Positions 26,711 through 34,388 of a DNA stretch of 56,288 bases are shown in pieces (the first letter of the stretch is position 1; every line of letters starts with the position of its first letter). The position numbers were made by a program, and so were the translations under genes. The notes under the pieces were generated by a model. The model was not told the origin of the DNA. It saw only the letters and a program-made list of their open reading frames with translations, and did no database searches. The stretch is from Deltaproteobacteria bacterium (GTDB lineage: Bacteria; Myxococcota_A; UBA796; GCA-2862545): NCBI GenBank assembly GCA_007693595.1, contig REDI01000029.1, positions 1 through 56,288 of the forward strand, read 5' to 3'.

Positions 26711-28195
26711 GTGGTGCCACCGAGGTCCACGAGCAAGTCCGAGTCCCGATGGAAGGAGCGGCGCAAGACGGTGCGCGCGTTCATGGGCCATCCGCTCACC
26801 GAAGCGACGGTGGTGGTCCTGATCCTCATCTCGGTTGGGCTGCTCGTGGTCGAGCTCGCCTTCGCTGAAGACTCGGCCGCCCTGATGTGGCTCGAGAGCA
26901 TCAACTACCTGATCACCGCGATCTTCGTGGTGGAGCTGAGCCTGCGCTACTGGGTGGCCAAGAGCAAGCGTCGCTTCTTCAAGACCTACTGGATCGACAT
27001 CATCGCGCTGCTGCCGGTGGTCCGGCCCCTGCGCATGCTGCGGGTGTTGCGCCTGCTCCGGCTCTGGCACGCCGGCCGGCTGCTCAACCGTCGGCTCCGA
27101 GCCTTCGGTGGGGTCTTCAGCGCGGCCGTCACCGAGCTCACCACCCTCATCACCATCTCGGCGGTGGTGGTGCTCTCGTCGGCAGCGGTTCTTCACCTCG
27201 GCGATCCTGACACCTTCGACACGATCGACGAGTCGCTGTGGTTCGCGTTGCTCTCGCTCATCGCGGGTGAGCCTATCGGCATCGAGCCCGAGAGTCAGCT
27301 CGGGCGGTGGGGAACCCTGATCCTCATGCTGGCGGGCATGGTGATCATGGCGATGTTCATCGGAACCGTGGCGGCTGGCATGGGTGCTAAGCTCGCGAAG
27401 CGAATGGAGGGGCCCGACATGGCACTCGACGAACTCGAAGATCACGTGGTGGTCTGTGGCTGGAACGGCTCGGCGCCTACGGTCCTCAACGAGCTCTTTG
27501 CGCTCGGCACGCCCAAGTCGCGAAACGTGGTGGTGATCACCGAGGGCCCGATTCCCAGTGACTTCCCCACCGAAGAACTACCTCTCGACCGCCTCTTTCA
27601 CGTCGTCGGCGATTGGACCCGCCTCGAGATGCTCGAGAGCGTCGGGATCCGCGCGGCCTCGGCCTGCATCCTCTTGCGCGACGTGCAGAGCCCCCGCTCC
27701 GATCAAGATCGCGACGCCCGCACCGTGCTCGCCGCCCTCACCATCGAGATGGCCAATCCCCAGATCTATACCGTCGCGGAGCTGCACTCGTCGCAGTCCG
27801 AGCGCATGCTCAAGATGCGGGGGGTCGAGGAGGTCGTGGTGGGCGAGCTGTACGCGGGCATGATCCTGGGTAGCGCGTCCAGGAACCCCGGCCTGGTGGC
27901 CATGCTCCAGAACGTCCTCGACATGCGCCAGGGCCACAGCTTCTGGTCGGTCTCGGTCCCGGAGCGCTTCGCGGGCAAGCCCGTCGGTGAACTCCGCCGG
28001 GAGCTCCACGACAAGCACGGGGCGACCCTGATGAGCATCGAGCCGCTCCCGGTGCCCCCCACCGATGGCCCGACGCCGTCCAAGGTGACCGACCCTCGCG
28101 GGATCCGAGGGGTGCAGGTCAACCCGTCCGACAGCCTCGAGCTGCGCACCGGCGACATCGCCATCGTGGTGGCCGATCGCGAGCTCAGGCTCTAG
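26711..28195 (+). CDS. ion channel with voltage-sensor-like helix and RCK/TrkA-N domain
   Basis: This protein of about 494 residues has six membrane segments in its N-terminal half. Segment 1 is ATVVVLILISVGLLVVELAF. An Arg-rich S4-like helix (RPLRMLRVLRLLRLW, about 105-119) is present. The pore region reads SLWFALLSLIAGEPIG (about 175-190), with no TVGYG. From about 244 an RCK/TrkA-N domain follows (DHVVVCGWNGSAPTVLNEL), and a second C-terminal domain ends in DIAIVVADREL. The overall plan resembles CASTOR/POLLUX-like channels, which also have atypical filters. The start is uncertain: I chose GTG at 26711 near GAGGAGG, but 26714 or the ATG at 26783 are alternatives. Confidence 0.82.
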   Translation: MVPPRSTSKSESRWKERRKTVRAFMGHPLTEATVVVLILISVGLLVVELAFAEDSAALMWLESINYLITAIFVVELSLRYWVAKSKRRFFKTYWIDIIALLPVVRPLRMLRVLRLLRLWHAGRLLNRRLRAFGGVFSAAVTELTTLITISAVVVLSSAAVLHLGDPDTFDTIDESLWFALLSLIAGEPIGIEPESQLGRWGTLILMLAGMVIMAMFIGTVAAGMGAKLAKRMEGPDMALDELEDHVVVCGWNGSAPTVLNELFALGTPKSRNVVVITEGPIPSDFPTEELPLDRLFHVVGDWTRLEMLESVGIRAASACILLRDVQSPRSDQDRDARTVLAALTIEMANPQIYTVAELHSSQSERMLKMRGVEEVVVGELYAGMILGSASRNPGLVAMLQNVLDMRQGHSFWSVSVPERFAGKPVGELRRELHDKHGATLMSIEPLPVPPTDGPTPSKVTDPRGIRGVQVNPSDSLELRTGDIAIVVADRELRL

Positions 28196-28207
28196 CCGTC
28201 TGGACTC

Positions 28208-28238
28208 CCGTCGCGCCGCTCGTCTCGATGCGCGACGG
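28208..28238. terminator. GC-rich hairpin between convergent genes
   Basis: CCGTCGCGC and GCGCGACGG form a perfect 9-bp stem with a 13-nt loop. It lies in the 47 bp between the ends of the channel gene (+) and the ATP-grasp gene (-), where a shared terminator is expected. There is no T-run on either side, so it is not a textbook intrinsic terminator. Confidence 0.45.
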
Positions 28239-28242
28239 TCCG

Positions 28243-29463
28243 CTAGCGCGCCCAGACCTTGAGCGTCTTGCCGATGTCGTCGAGGATGGCGCAGCAGGCG
28301 TCGTAGTCGTCGTGGGCGACCATGGCCCAGGCGTTCGCCATGTAGCCGGCCTCGACAGGCTGGGTGGGGGTCCCTGCCGGGGGGAGGTGGGCCTTGAAGA
28401 TCGCGGGGCCCCAGCGTCGCTGGATCTCGTCGGCCCCCGAATAGCCCTGAATGATGCCGTCGCGGTCCGGGCGGATCGCGACCATGCCGGCCGCGCGACG
28501 CTGCTCGGCTCTTCCGTGCACGTCACCCCAGCAGACGGCGCGGGCCCACTCGGTGTAGAGGTCCAAGCCCAACGCCTGACTGTAGCAGTCCCACATGCTG
28601 ACGCCTGGCGGTCGAGCGCCGATCTCGCTGAAGACGATACCCTTGGCGGTGACGAAGGCCTCCATGTGGGTCGCGGTGGTGGACAGGCCCAGGGCCTCGT
28701 GGACGCGATCCGCCAGCTCGTGAAGGGGCTGGTAGCTCGGCAGGTGGAGCCGGTTGGTCGTGACGATGCGCGGGCTGAGGGCTCGGGTGCGCATGGCGGG
28801 TAGGACCGAGGGCTCGTAGTGGCTGACGAAGCGGTAGGCGGGCCGACCCCTCACGGTGAGCGTGTCGTAGAAGAGCTCGTGGCCCACGAGGAAGGACTCC
28901 ATGAGCAGTCGCCCCGGCACCCAGGGGGTCTGGGTGATCAGGCGCTCGAGGCCCGAACGGTCGTCGATCCGATGGGTGCCTGCGGCTCCAGCCCCGTCGC
29001 GGGGCTTGAGGATCACGGGAAAGCCATGCTCTTCGCAGAAGGTGCGAGCTTGCTCGGGGGTGTCGACCGGAGCGTTGGCGGCCACCGGGATGCCCTTGCT
29101 CGCGAGGTAGGCCTTCATGACCGCCTTGTCGCGACATCGCTCGACCGTCTCGTAGGGGGTGCCAGGGATGCCGGTGAGCTCGCGGACCCTGGCTGCGGTC
29201 AGGGTGTGGGCCTCGACCACGGCCTCGAGGTGGTGGACCCAGGGCCCCCGCTTCTGGATGCGGCGGACCGCCTCGGTCACCTGAGCGGTGCTGGTCACGT
29301 TCTGGACGACCTCGACGCCGTCGAGTAAGCGCTTGATCTCGTCGTCGAGGGCGTGGGTCGGGGCGTCGATGATGCCCGTGACGCGCGCTCCTACCGCTTT
29401 GAGGCCGCGCACGAAGCGTCGCTGGTTGGCGGGGAAGTGCGGAGCGAGGAAGATGACGTGCAC
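28243..29463 (-). CDS. ATP-grasp ligase-family protein
   Basis: This 406-residue protein has the ATP-grasp plan. The N-terminal Rossmann-like domain (VIFLAPHFPANQRRFVRGL) is followed by CRDKAVMKAYLASKGIPVA (A-loop entry) and FPVILKPRDGAGAAGTHRI (the ATP-binding lysine and glycine loop). The metal-binding part is HMEAFVTAKGIVFSEIGARP. Enzymes of this superfamily join a carboxylate to an amine or thiol using ATP, via an acylphosphate. The substrate cannot be read here; carboxylate-amine ligases of peptide or amino-acid type are the nearest. The GTG start has GGAGG 5 bp upstream. Confidence 0.85.
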   Translation of the reverse strand: MHVIFLAPHFPANQRRFVRGLKAVGARVTGIIDAPTHALDDEIKRLLDGVEVVQNVTSTAQVTEAVRRIQKRGPWVHHLEAVVEAHTLTAARVRELTGIPGTPYETVERCRDKAVMKAYLASKGIPVAANAPVDTPEQARTFCEEHGFPVILKPRDGAGAAGTHRIDDRSGLERLITQTPWVPGRLLMESFLVGHELFYDTLTVRGRPAYRFVSHYEPSVLPAMRTRALSPRIVTTNRLHLPSYQPLHELADRVHEALGLSTTATHMEAFVTAKGIVFSEIGARPPGVSMWDCYSQALGLDLYTEWARAVCWGDVHGRAEQRRAAGMVAIRPDRDGIIQGYSGADEIQRRWGPAIFKAHLPPAGTPTQPVEAGYMANAWAMVAHDDYDACCAILDDIGKTLKVWAR

Positions 29464-29608
29464 GCAGACCTCCAGGGCGGCCCATCCGAACGCGCCGCGC
29501 GCGCCTGTATCTCAGCGCCGCGCGAGGATCATGGCGAGCGGGGATCGTCGGGGGAGATCTTGGCGGGGAGCAGGTCGGTGGGCGGCCGGAAGAGCCCCTT
29601 GCCGCGCG

Positions 29609-29962
29609 CTACGGCACGCCCCAGGGGCGCACCATGATGTCGGTGGTGAGCCAGCGATCCGCGACGTCGACCTGGCCGTCGACGTAGGCGGAGAGGCCGG
29701 TGCGCCCAACGTCGCCGTCGACGCCTTCGACCATCATCTGGCGATAGATGCGGCGCAGCGTGTGGTAGGCGCGGAGCTGCCACTCCTCGGAGACCGGGAT
29801 GCGCTTGAGCGATCGCAGCAGGTGCATGGCCTCGGGGGGGCCGCGCTTGCGCACGTGACGCAGGGCCTTGATCTCGATCTCTTTGCAGCGCTCGAACTCC
29901 ATCTCGGCGATGCGGGTCGAGGCTTCCTTGAAGTGTCGCTCCTCGAGGCGCGGGGCGGACAT
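29609..29962 (-). CDS. conserved-looking small helical protein, unknown
   Basis: This 117-residue soluble protein is Arg/Glu-rich and probably all-helical (ERHFKEASTRIAEMEFERC, then RAYHTLRRIYRQMMVEG). It ends with a short beta-like part, WLTTDIMVRPWGVP. The ribosome-binding site GGAG precedes the ATG by 7 bp. It is divergent from rlmN and is followed after 145 bp by the ATP-grasp gene. Its family is not recognised; even codon use and a plausible start support a real gene. Confidence 0.65.
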   Translation of the reverse strand: MSAPRLEERHFKEASTRIAEMEFERCKEIEIKALRHVRKRGPPEAMHLLRSLKRIPVSEEWQLRAYHTLRRIYRQMMVEGVDGDVGRTGLSAYVDGQVDVADRWLTTDIMVRPWGVP

Positions 29963-30092
29963 CGGTGGCTCCAGGGCGTGAAGGACCAGGTCGGGGCGGC
30001 GCGGAGCGCGCCAGCGACGCCCAGGTTACCACCGGCGCTGTCCATCGGCGTCCCTTGGGGGGCCGCTGTCGCGATGAAGGGCCCGTACCACC

Positions 30093-31151
30093 ATGATCGA
30101 TCTCTACTCCCTCTCCCCCGACGACCTCGACGCCCTCCTTCGAGGATGGGGCGAGCCGCGCTTTCGCGCCGATCAGCTCCGAACCTGGCTGTACGACCAG
30201 CGGGTCACCTCCTTTGCGCAGATGACCAACCTGCCCAAGGCGCTTCGGGCTCGGCTGACCGATGAGACCACGCTCGGCACGCTGCGTGTCGCCGCCGAGC
30301 AGCGGAGCGCGGATGGCACCCTCAAGCGCGTCTACGAGCTCTCCGACGGCCAACTCGTGGAGTCCGTGCTCATGCCCTACGCCGATGATCGGCGCACCGC
30401 CTGCATCTCGTCTCAAGCGGGCTGCGCGATGGGGTGTACCTTCTGCGCCACGGGGCAGATGGGCTTCGCGCGGCACCTCTCGACGACCGAGATCTTCGAG
30501 CAAGCCGCCATGTTCGCCACCGAGCTCGCGGAGCGTGGCGAGCGCCTGAGCAACATCGTCTTCATGGGCATGGGCGAGCCCCTGCACAACTATGACCACG
30601 TGATCGCCGCGGTGCGCCGACTGAACACCGATCTGGGCATCGGGGCGCGCCGGATCACGGTCAGCACCGTGGGCCTGGTGCCTCAGATCCGTCGTCTCGC
30701 GGGCGAAGGGGTGCAGCTCACCCTCGCCATCAGCCTCCACGCCGCGAACGATGCCGCGCGCGGTGGCTTCATGCCCGTCAACCGCAAGTGGCCGCTGGCC
30801 GAGCTCCTCGCCGCCGTGCGCGACTACCAGGCGGCGACGCGGCGCCGAGTCACGTTCGAGTGGGCGCTCATCGCGGGTCAGAACGACACCGAAGCGCAGG
30901 CTCACGAGCTGGCCGCCCTGCTTCGCGGGCTGATCTGCCACGTCAACCTGATCCCCCTCAACCCCACCCAGGGCTATGACGGTACACCCACCGATCCCGA
31001 GCAGGCCGCCCGCTTCGTGGCGGTGCTTGAGCGCGCGGGCATCCCCGCCACCGTGCGCGTCCGTCGCGGCATCGACATCGACGCCGGCTGCGGTCAGCTC
31101 AAGAGCGAGGTGCTCCGGCGCCGCCGAGAAGGCGGAGCTCAGCCCGCCTGA
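30093..31151 (+). CDS. rlmN: 23S rRNA (adenine-C2)-methyltransferase RlmN
   Basis: This 352-residue radical-SAM enzyme methylates C2 of A2503 in 23S rRNA and also A37 of some tRNAs. The radical-SAM cluster motif is C111-x3-C115-x2-C118 (GCAMGCTFCATGQMGF). It also carries MGMGEPLHNYDHV and the second catalytic cysteine in DAGCGQL (C333), as needed for the ping-pong methyl transfer. The N-terminus with FRADQLRTWLYDQRV is the usual RlmN accessory domain, and the length is normal. The gene converges with the cytochrome gene with only 9 bp between stops. Confidence 0.97.
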   Translation: MIDLYSLSPDDLDALLRGWGEPRFRADQLRTWLYDQRVTSFAQMTNLPKALRARLTDETTLGTLRVAAEQRSADGTLKRVYELSDGQLVESVLMPYADDRRTACISSQAGCAMGCTFCATGQMGFARHLSTTEIFEQAAMFATELAERGERLSNIVFMGMGEPLHNYDHVIAAVRRLNTDLGIGARRITVSTVGLVPQIRRLAGEGVQLTLAISLHAANDAARGGFMPVNRKWPLAELLAAVRDYQAATRRRVTFEWALIAGQNDTEAQAHELAALLRGLICHVNLIPLNPTQGYDGTPTDPEQAARFVAVLERAGIPATVRVRRGIDIDAGCGQLKSEVLRRRREGGAQPA

Positions 31152-31160
31152 GGGCCAGGC

Positions 31161-32339
31161 TCAGGGCTCGGTCCGGTCGATCCTCGCCGACTTCATGGGG
31201 CGCGGATGGGCCAGGGGAGAGTCCTGGAGCTTCAGGAGCTCGACCGCCGGTGGAGGGATCAGGTGAAAGCGCACCGAGACCTTGAGCGTCTGGACCTGCT
31301 CGGGCAGGTCGGTCCAAGACAGCTCCCGCCGCTCGTCGGGCTTGAGGCGATGGTCGCGGGCGAGCTTGGTGGCGAAGGGGGGGAGGATGGGCTTGCCCTC
31401 GTCGTCGACGTAGACCTTGTTGAGCACGGACTGCGGATCCTCCGCCATGGGATCCTTCGAGAAGTTGCTCCAGTGCACGTTGCCCTCGTCGTCCATGCCG
31501 ACGGCCTGGATGATCGCCACGCGTCCCGGAAAGCCCGAGGGGAAGCCGTGAGAGGTCTTGTTGATCAAGGTGAGACGGGCCTGTGTACCCTTGAGCTCCC
31601 CCTCGATCTCGAGCGCGCTGCCCATGAAGGCGCGGTTTCCGCCGTCCCACAGGCTGTGGGGCCCGAGGAAGGCGTGACTGCGGTGACTCTCGCGCGTCGA
31701 TGCGCTCCCTGACGGGCCCTCGACCTCGGGCATGTGGCAGGACGTGCACGAGGCGGCGTCTTTGGCGTCGGCGTACTCCGCGCCGGTGGTGCAGGTCGCG
31801 ACACCCTTGGGGTTCTCGGCGGCGGCGTGGCAGGCCAGGCAGAGGGTCACGCCGTCGGTCAGCCAGGGAGCGGCCTCACCGATCCCGTGAGGGGCTGCGG
31901 AGCCATCCGCGCCGTGGGGGCCACGCACGACGCCGGGCTCGCCCCAGACCAGGGCTTCCGCGCCCTGGACGCCCTCTTCGCGCTTGACCTGGTCCAGGTT
32001 GTGGCAGGTTGCGCAAGAGACCCCCTGCTTCGCGAGGTCGGACTCGAGAGCTTCTGTCTCGCGCGGGTGGTGGCAGCTCGCGCACTTGGGCCCGATCCCT
32101 TCGCCTTGGCGCTCCATGCGAAAGCTTCGTAAGGCGTGGTAGATCGGGTCTTTGTCGTGGTGAGCCTGGGCGTGCATGCTGCCCTGCCACTCGGCGTGGA
32201 TCGCGCCGTGGCAGGCGGCGCAGCTCTCGGGGTTGTCGAGGTCGAAGGCGACCTCAGCCCCGGTCTCTGCCGGGGGAGGCTCAGCGGGAGCGCTCGGACA
32301 GGCGGAGAGAAGCAGGGCGAGGGCGAAGGGACGAGGCAT
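31161..32339 (-). CDS. five-heme cytochrome c lipoprotein
   Basis: This 392-residue protein has an N-terminal signal with lipobox LLLSAC (Cys14) and five CxxCH heme-binding motifs, at residues 40-44, 86-90, 109-113, 167-171 and 198-202. The heme-bearing part is the first 210 residues. The rest, about 180 residues from HAFLGPHSLWDGG, is a beta-rich domain with a carboxypeptidase-regulatory-like look (EGELKGTQARLTLINKTSH). Multi-heme proteins of this kind move electrons at the periplasmic or outer face. The partner is not in the window. Many His residues between the motifs can serve as distal ligands. Confidence 0.88.
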   Translation of the reverse strand: MPRPFALALLLSACPSAPAEPPPAETGAEVAFDLDNPESCAACHGAIHAEWQGSMHAQAHHDKDPIYHALRSFRMERQGEGIGPKCASCHHPRETEALESDLAKQGVSCATCHNLDQVKREEGVQGAEALVWGEPGVVRGPHGADGSAAPHGIGEAAPWLTDGVTLCLACHAAAENPKGVATCTTGAEYADAKDAASCTSCHMPEVEGPSGSASTRESHRSHAFLGPHSLWDGGNRAFMGSALEIEGELKGTQARLTLINKTSHGFPSGFPGRVAIIQAVGMDDEGNVHWSNFSKDPMAEDPQSVLNKVYVDDEGKPILPPFATKLARDHRLKPDERRELSWTDLPEQVQTLKVSVRFHLIPPPAVELLKLQDSPLAHPRPMKSARIDRTEP

Positions 32340-32510
32340 GGAGGCTCCAGGGTCGGGCCGTTCGTCGTGCAGGACACGTGCCAGCAGGACATGAGGCTAC
32401 CACGGGCTCTGAGCCGTCTTGGCGATGCGGGAAGGCCTCAAGGTCATTTCAACTTGTTTCGGGTGCTGTTTCACTCGGACAAGGCGTTATGGAGCGGGTC
32501 TGGAGGACTC

Positions 32511-33152
32511 GTGGCCACACCGCGCTGGTTTCCGTTCTACTTCGCCGGTGGCTTCAGCCTGTTCGTGCTGGTGATCCTCGGCGTGGCTGGCGCGTTGTTC
32601 GTACCCACCGGATCTCAGCGCGCCCCCCCCGAGGCCCCCGCTTGGTCTAAGGCCCCCGGGGCCGAGGCGCTGCGCGGCTGGCTCGATCAGACCGAGGGGA
32701 GTCGGGTCGTCTCCTGTCCGCTCCGCGGCTTGGACGTGGCGTCTTCATCCCATCCCTCACCGGGGCTGATCGTCGCGGGTGCCTGGATTCAGGGGGCGAC
32801 GGAGAAGGTCGAAGGCTCGGCCTTGTTCGATTCGGCCGGCGATCCGGTCGGCTGGATCAGCGTGCGGGGGAGCTCTTGCGCGGTGCTCTCTCCATCGCAG
32901 GTCAAGGTGCGAGGCCAGACGGTACGCGCCGATGGCTCGGTGGTTCCGGGCGCGGCCGTGCATGGCTGCGGCCAGCGCACCTCCTCGGACGTCGAGGGGC
33001 GCTTCGAGCTTCGCCTCGACGCGGCCGCCCTGGGTCAGGCTCGGGAGGGGGCGGTCGGTCCACAGTGCTTGCTCCGCGCCGAAGGCCCGCCCACCGCGGT
33101 CGCCCTCGACCGCACCGGGCAGGTCGATGTGCTCGTGCAGGTCGGCCCGTGA
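32511..33152 (+). CDS. single-pass membrane protein with periplasmic Ser/Gly-rich domain
   Basis: This 213-residue protein begins with a transmembrane helix (YFAGGFSLFVLVILGVAGAL) after a short cytosolic tail. The periplasmic part ends in a beta-rich domain (VKVRGQTVRADGSVVPGAAV, then CGQRTSSDVEGRFELRL) that looks like a carboxypeptidase-regulatory-like fold. The four cysteines in that region could make two disulfides. The GTG start follows GGAGG by 4 bp. It ends in a GTGA overlap with the methyltransferase gene, so both are translated together. No specific function can be given. Confidence 0.7.
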   Translation: MATPRWFPFYFAGGFSLFVLVILGVAGALFVPTGSQRAPPEAPAWSKAPGAEALRGWLDQTEGSRVVSCPLRGLDVASSSHPSPGLIVAGAWIQGATEKVEGSALFDSAGDPVGWISVRGSSCAVLSPSQVKVRGQTVRADGSVVPGAAVHGCGQRTSSDVEGRFELRLDAAALGQAREGAVGPQCLLRAEGPPTAVALDRTGQVDVLVQVGP

Positions 33153-33796
33153 CCCCGTCCTGTCCCCTGTGCGGTGCGAAGCATCCCGAGCCCTTCTTCG
33201 AAGATCCCGTGCGCCCCTACCTCTGGTGTGGAGGTTGCGACCTCGTCTTCGTGCCTCCCGCCTTCCATCTCAGCGCCGCCGCCGAGAAGGCGCAGTATGA
33301 CCTGCACCGCAACAGCCCCGAGGACCCTGGCTATCGACGCTTTCTCTCCCGTCTGGCCGATCCGCTCATCCCTCGGCTCACCCCTGGGGCCCGCTTGCTC
33401 GACTTCGGCTCCGGTCCCGGCCCGACCCTCTCGGTCATGTTGGAGGAGGCAGGCTTTCGAGTGGCTCTCTATGACCCCTTCTACGCGCCGGATACCACGG
33501 TGCTCGACGAGTCCTACGCGGCAGTGACCGCGACCGAGGTCGTCGAGCATCTCTCGCGGCCCGGCGACACCCTCGATCGGCTCTGGGCGCGGGTCCAGCC
33601 GGGAGGCATCTTGGGGATCATGACCCGCTTTCGGCCCGAAGAGGCCCGCTTCGCCGGGTGGCACTATCGTCGAGATCCGACGCATGTCGCCTTCTTCTCG
33701 ACGCGCTGCCTGCAGGGGATCGCCACGCGCCTCGGCGCCGGGCTCACCTTGATGGAGCCCGATGTCGCGATCTTCGATAAGCCCGCCGTGCCGTGA
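33149..33796 (+). CDS. class I SAM methyltransferase with zinc-ribbon start
   Basis: This 215-residue protein opens with a CPLCGAKH...CGGCD pattern that could hold zinc. The methyltransferase fold follows: motif I ARLLDFGSGPGPTLSVMLEE, then AVTATEVVEHLSRPGDTLDR (motif IV region) and VQPGGILGIMTRF (motif V/VI). The EVVEHL signature is that of the Methyltransf_23/UbiE-like group that works on small molecules, and zinc-ribbon starts are common in sugar or antibiotic methyltransferases. The GTG start shares bases with the stop of the gene before it (GTGA). The substrate is unknown. Confidence 0.82.
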   Translation: MTPSCPLCGAKHPEPFFEDPVRPYLWCGGCDLVFVPPAFHLSAAAEKAQYDLHRNSPEDPGYRRFLSRLADPLIPRLTPGARLLDFGSGPGPTLSVMLEEAGFRVALYDPFYAPDTTVLDESYAAVTATEVVEHLSRPGDTLDRLWARVQPGGILGIMTRFRPEEARFAGWHYRRDPTHVAFFSTRCLQGIATRLGAGLTLMEPDVAIFDKPAVP

Positions 33797-33886
33797 CAAC
33801 GCAGAGGTTGACTCCAACGCCGCTTCTGTTGATTTGACAGCCTGTCCATAGAAGCCGCGCAGCGCTCGGGTAGCATGGCGACGCGC

Positions 33887-33942
33887 CGATCCCCGATCCC
33901 CGATCCCCGATCCCCGATCCCCGATCCCCGATCCCCGATCCC
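33887..33942 (+). repeat. heptanucleotide tandem repeat (CGATCCC) x 8
   Basis: Eight uninterrupted perfect copies of CGATCCC lie directly before the AGGAGG ribosome-binding site of the next lipoprotein gene. Slipped-strand changes in the copy number would change the length of the leader in 7-bp steps without touching the coding frame. A TTGACA (33834-33839) lies 47 bp upstream of the repeat with no matching -10, so the promoter was not located. Confidence 0.9.
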
Positions 33943-33956
33943 CAGGAGGCTGTCCG

Positions 33957-34388
33957 ATGCGCGTCTCGCTCCTCTCCCTCGGCTTGCTGGCTTGCGGAGG
34001 ACCCACCGCGCAGAACGCGGCCTCTTCCGCGGGCTCGGCCGGCACGACCGCGCGCGAGCTGCCCGCCTCCGAGCCCTCGGCTCGAGCCCCCTCGGTCGAC
34101 GCGACGCCCGTGCAGGCCCCCGAGCCGGTCGAGGCGGTCGCGCGGCTCACCACCGTTGAGGGGCGTCGGGTGCTCGATCTCACCGCGGAGCGCTGGCCGG
34201 GCCGGGCGTCGAGCCCCGAGCTCGTGATCGGGGAGCATCGGCTCACCGACGTCCAGCACCTCACGCCGATCGTGCTGCGGGTCTCGCTACCCGAGCGGCT
34301 CTCGATCGATCCGGGCTCTGAGGCCTTCGTCTACTACGGCGACGATCCCTACGCTCGGGTGACCCTGCCGAGCGAGGAGCAGCCATGA
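33957..34388 (+). CDS. small lipoprotein, coupled to the hydrolase lipoprotein
   Basis: This 143-residue protein has a short signal sequence with lipobox LGLLAC (Cys13) and a long Ala/Ser/Pro/Glu-rich linker to about residue 60. An 80-residue beta-rich domain follows (ARLTTVEGRRVLDLTAERW to YYGDDPYARVTL). AGGAGG is 7 bp upstream of the ATG, right after the heptamer repeat. The stop overlaps the ATG of the next gene (ATGA), so the two lipoproteins are made together. No family is recognised. Confidence 0.75.
   Translation: MRVSLLSLGLLACGGPTAQNAASSAGSAGTTARELPASEPSARAPSVDATPVQAPEPVEAVARLTTVEGRRVLDLTAERWPGRASSPELVIGEHRLTDVQHLTPIVLRVSLPERLSIDPGSEAFVYYGDDPYARVTLPSEEQP

Noticed and set aside
31147-31165. 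Six-base-pair hairpin at the convergent ends of rlmN and the cytochrome gene as a terminator
   Set aside because: The stem is short, lies inside both stop regions and has no T-run; chance is likely in GC-rich DNA.
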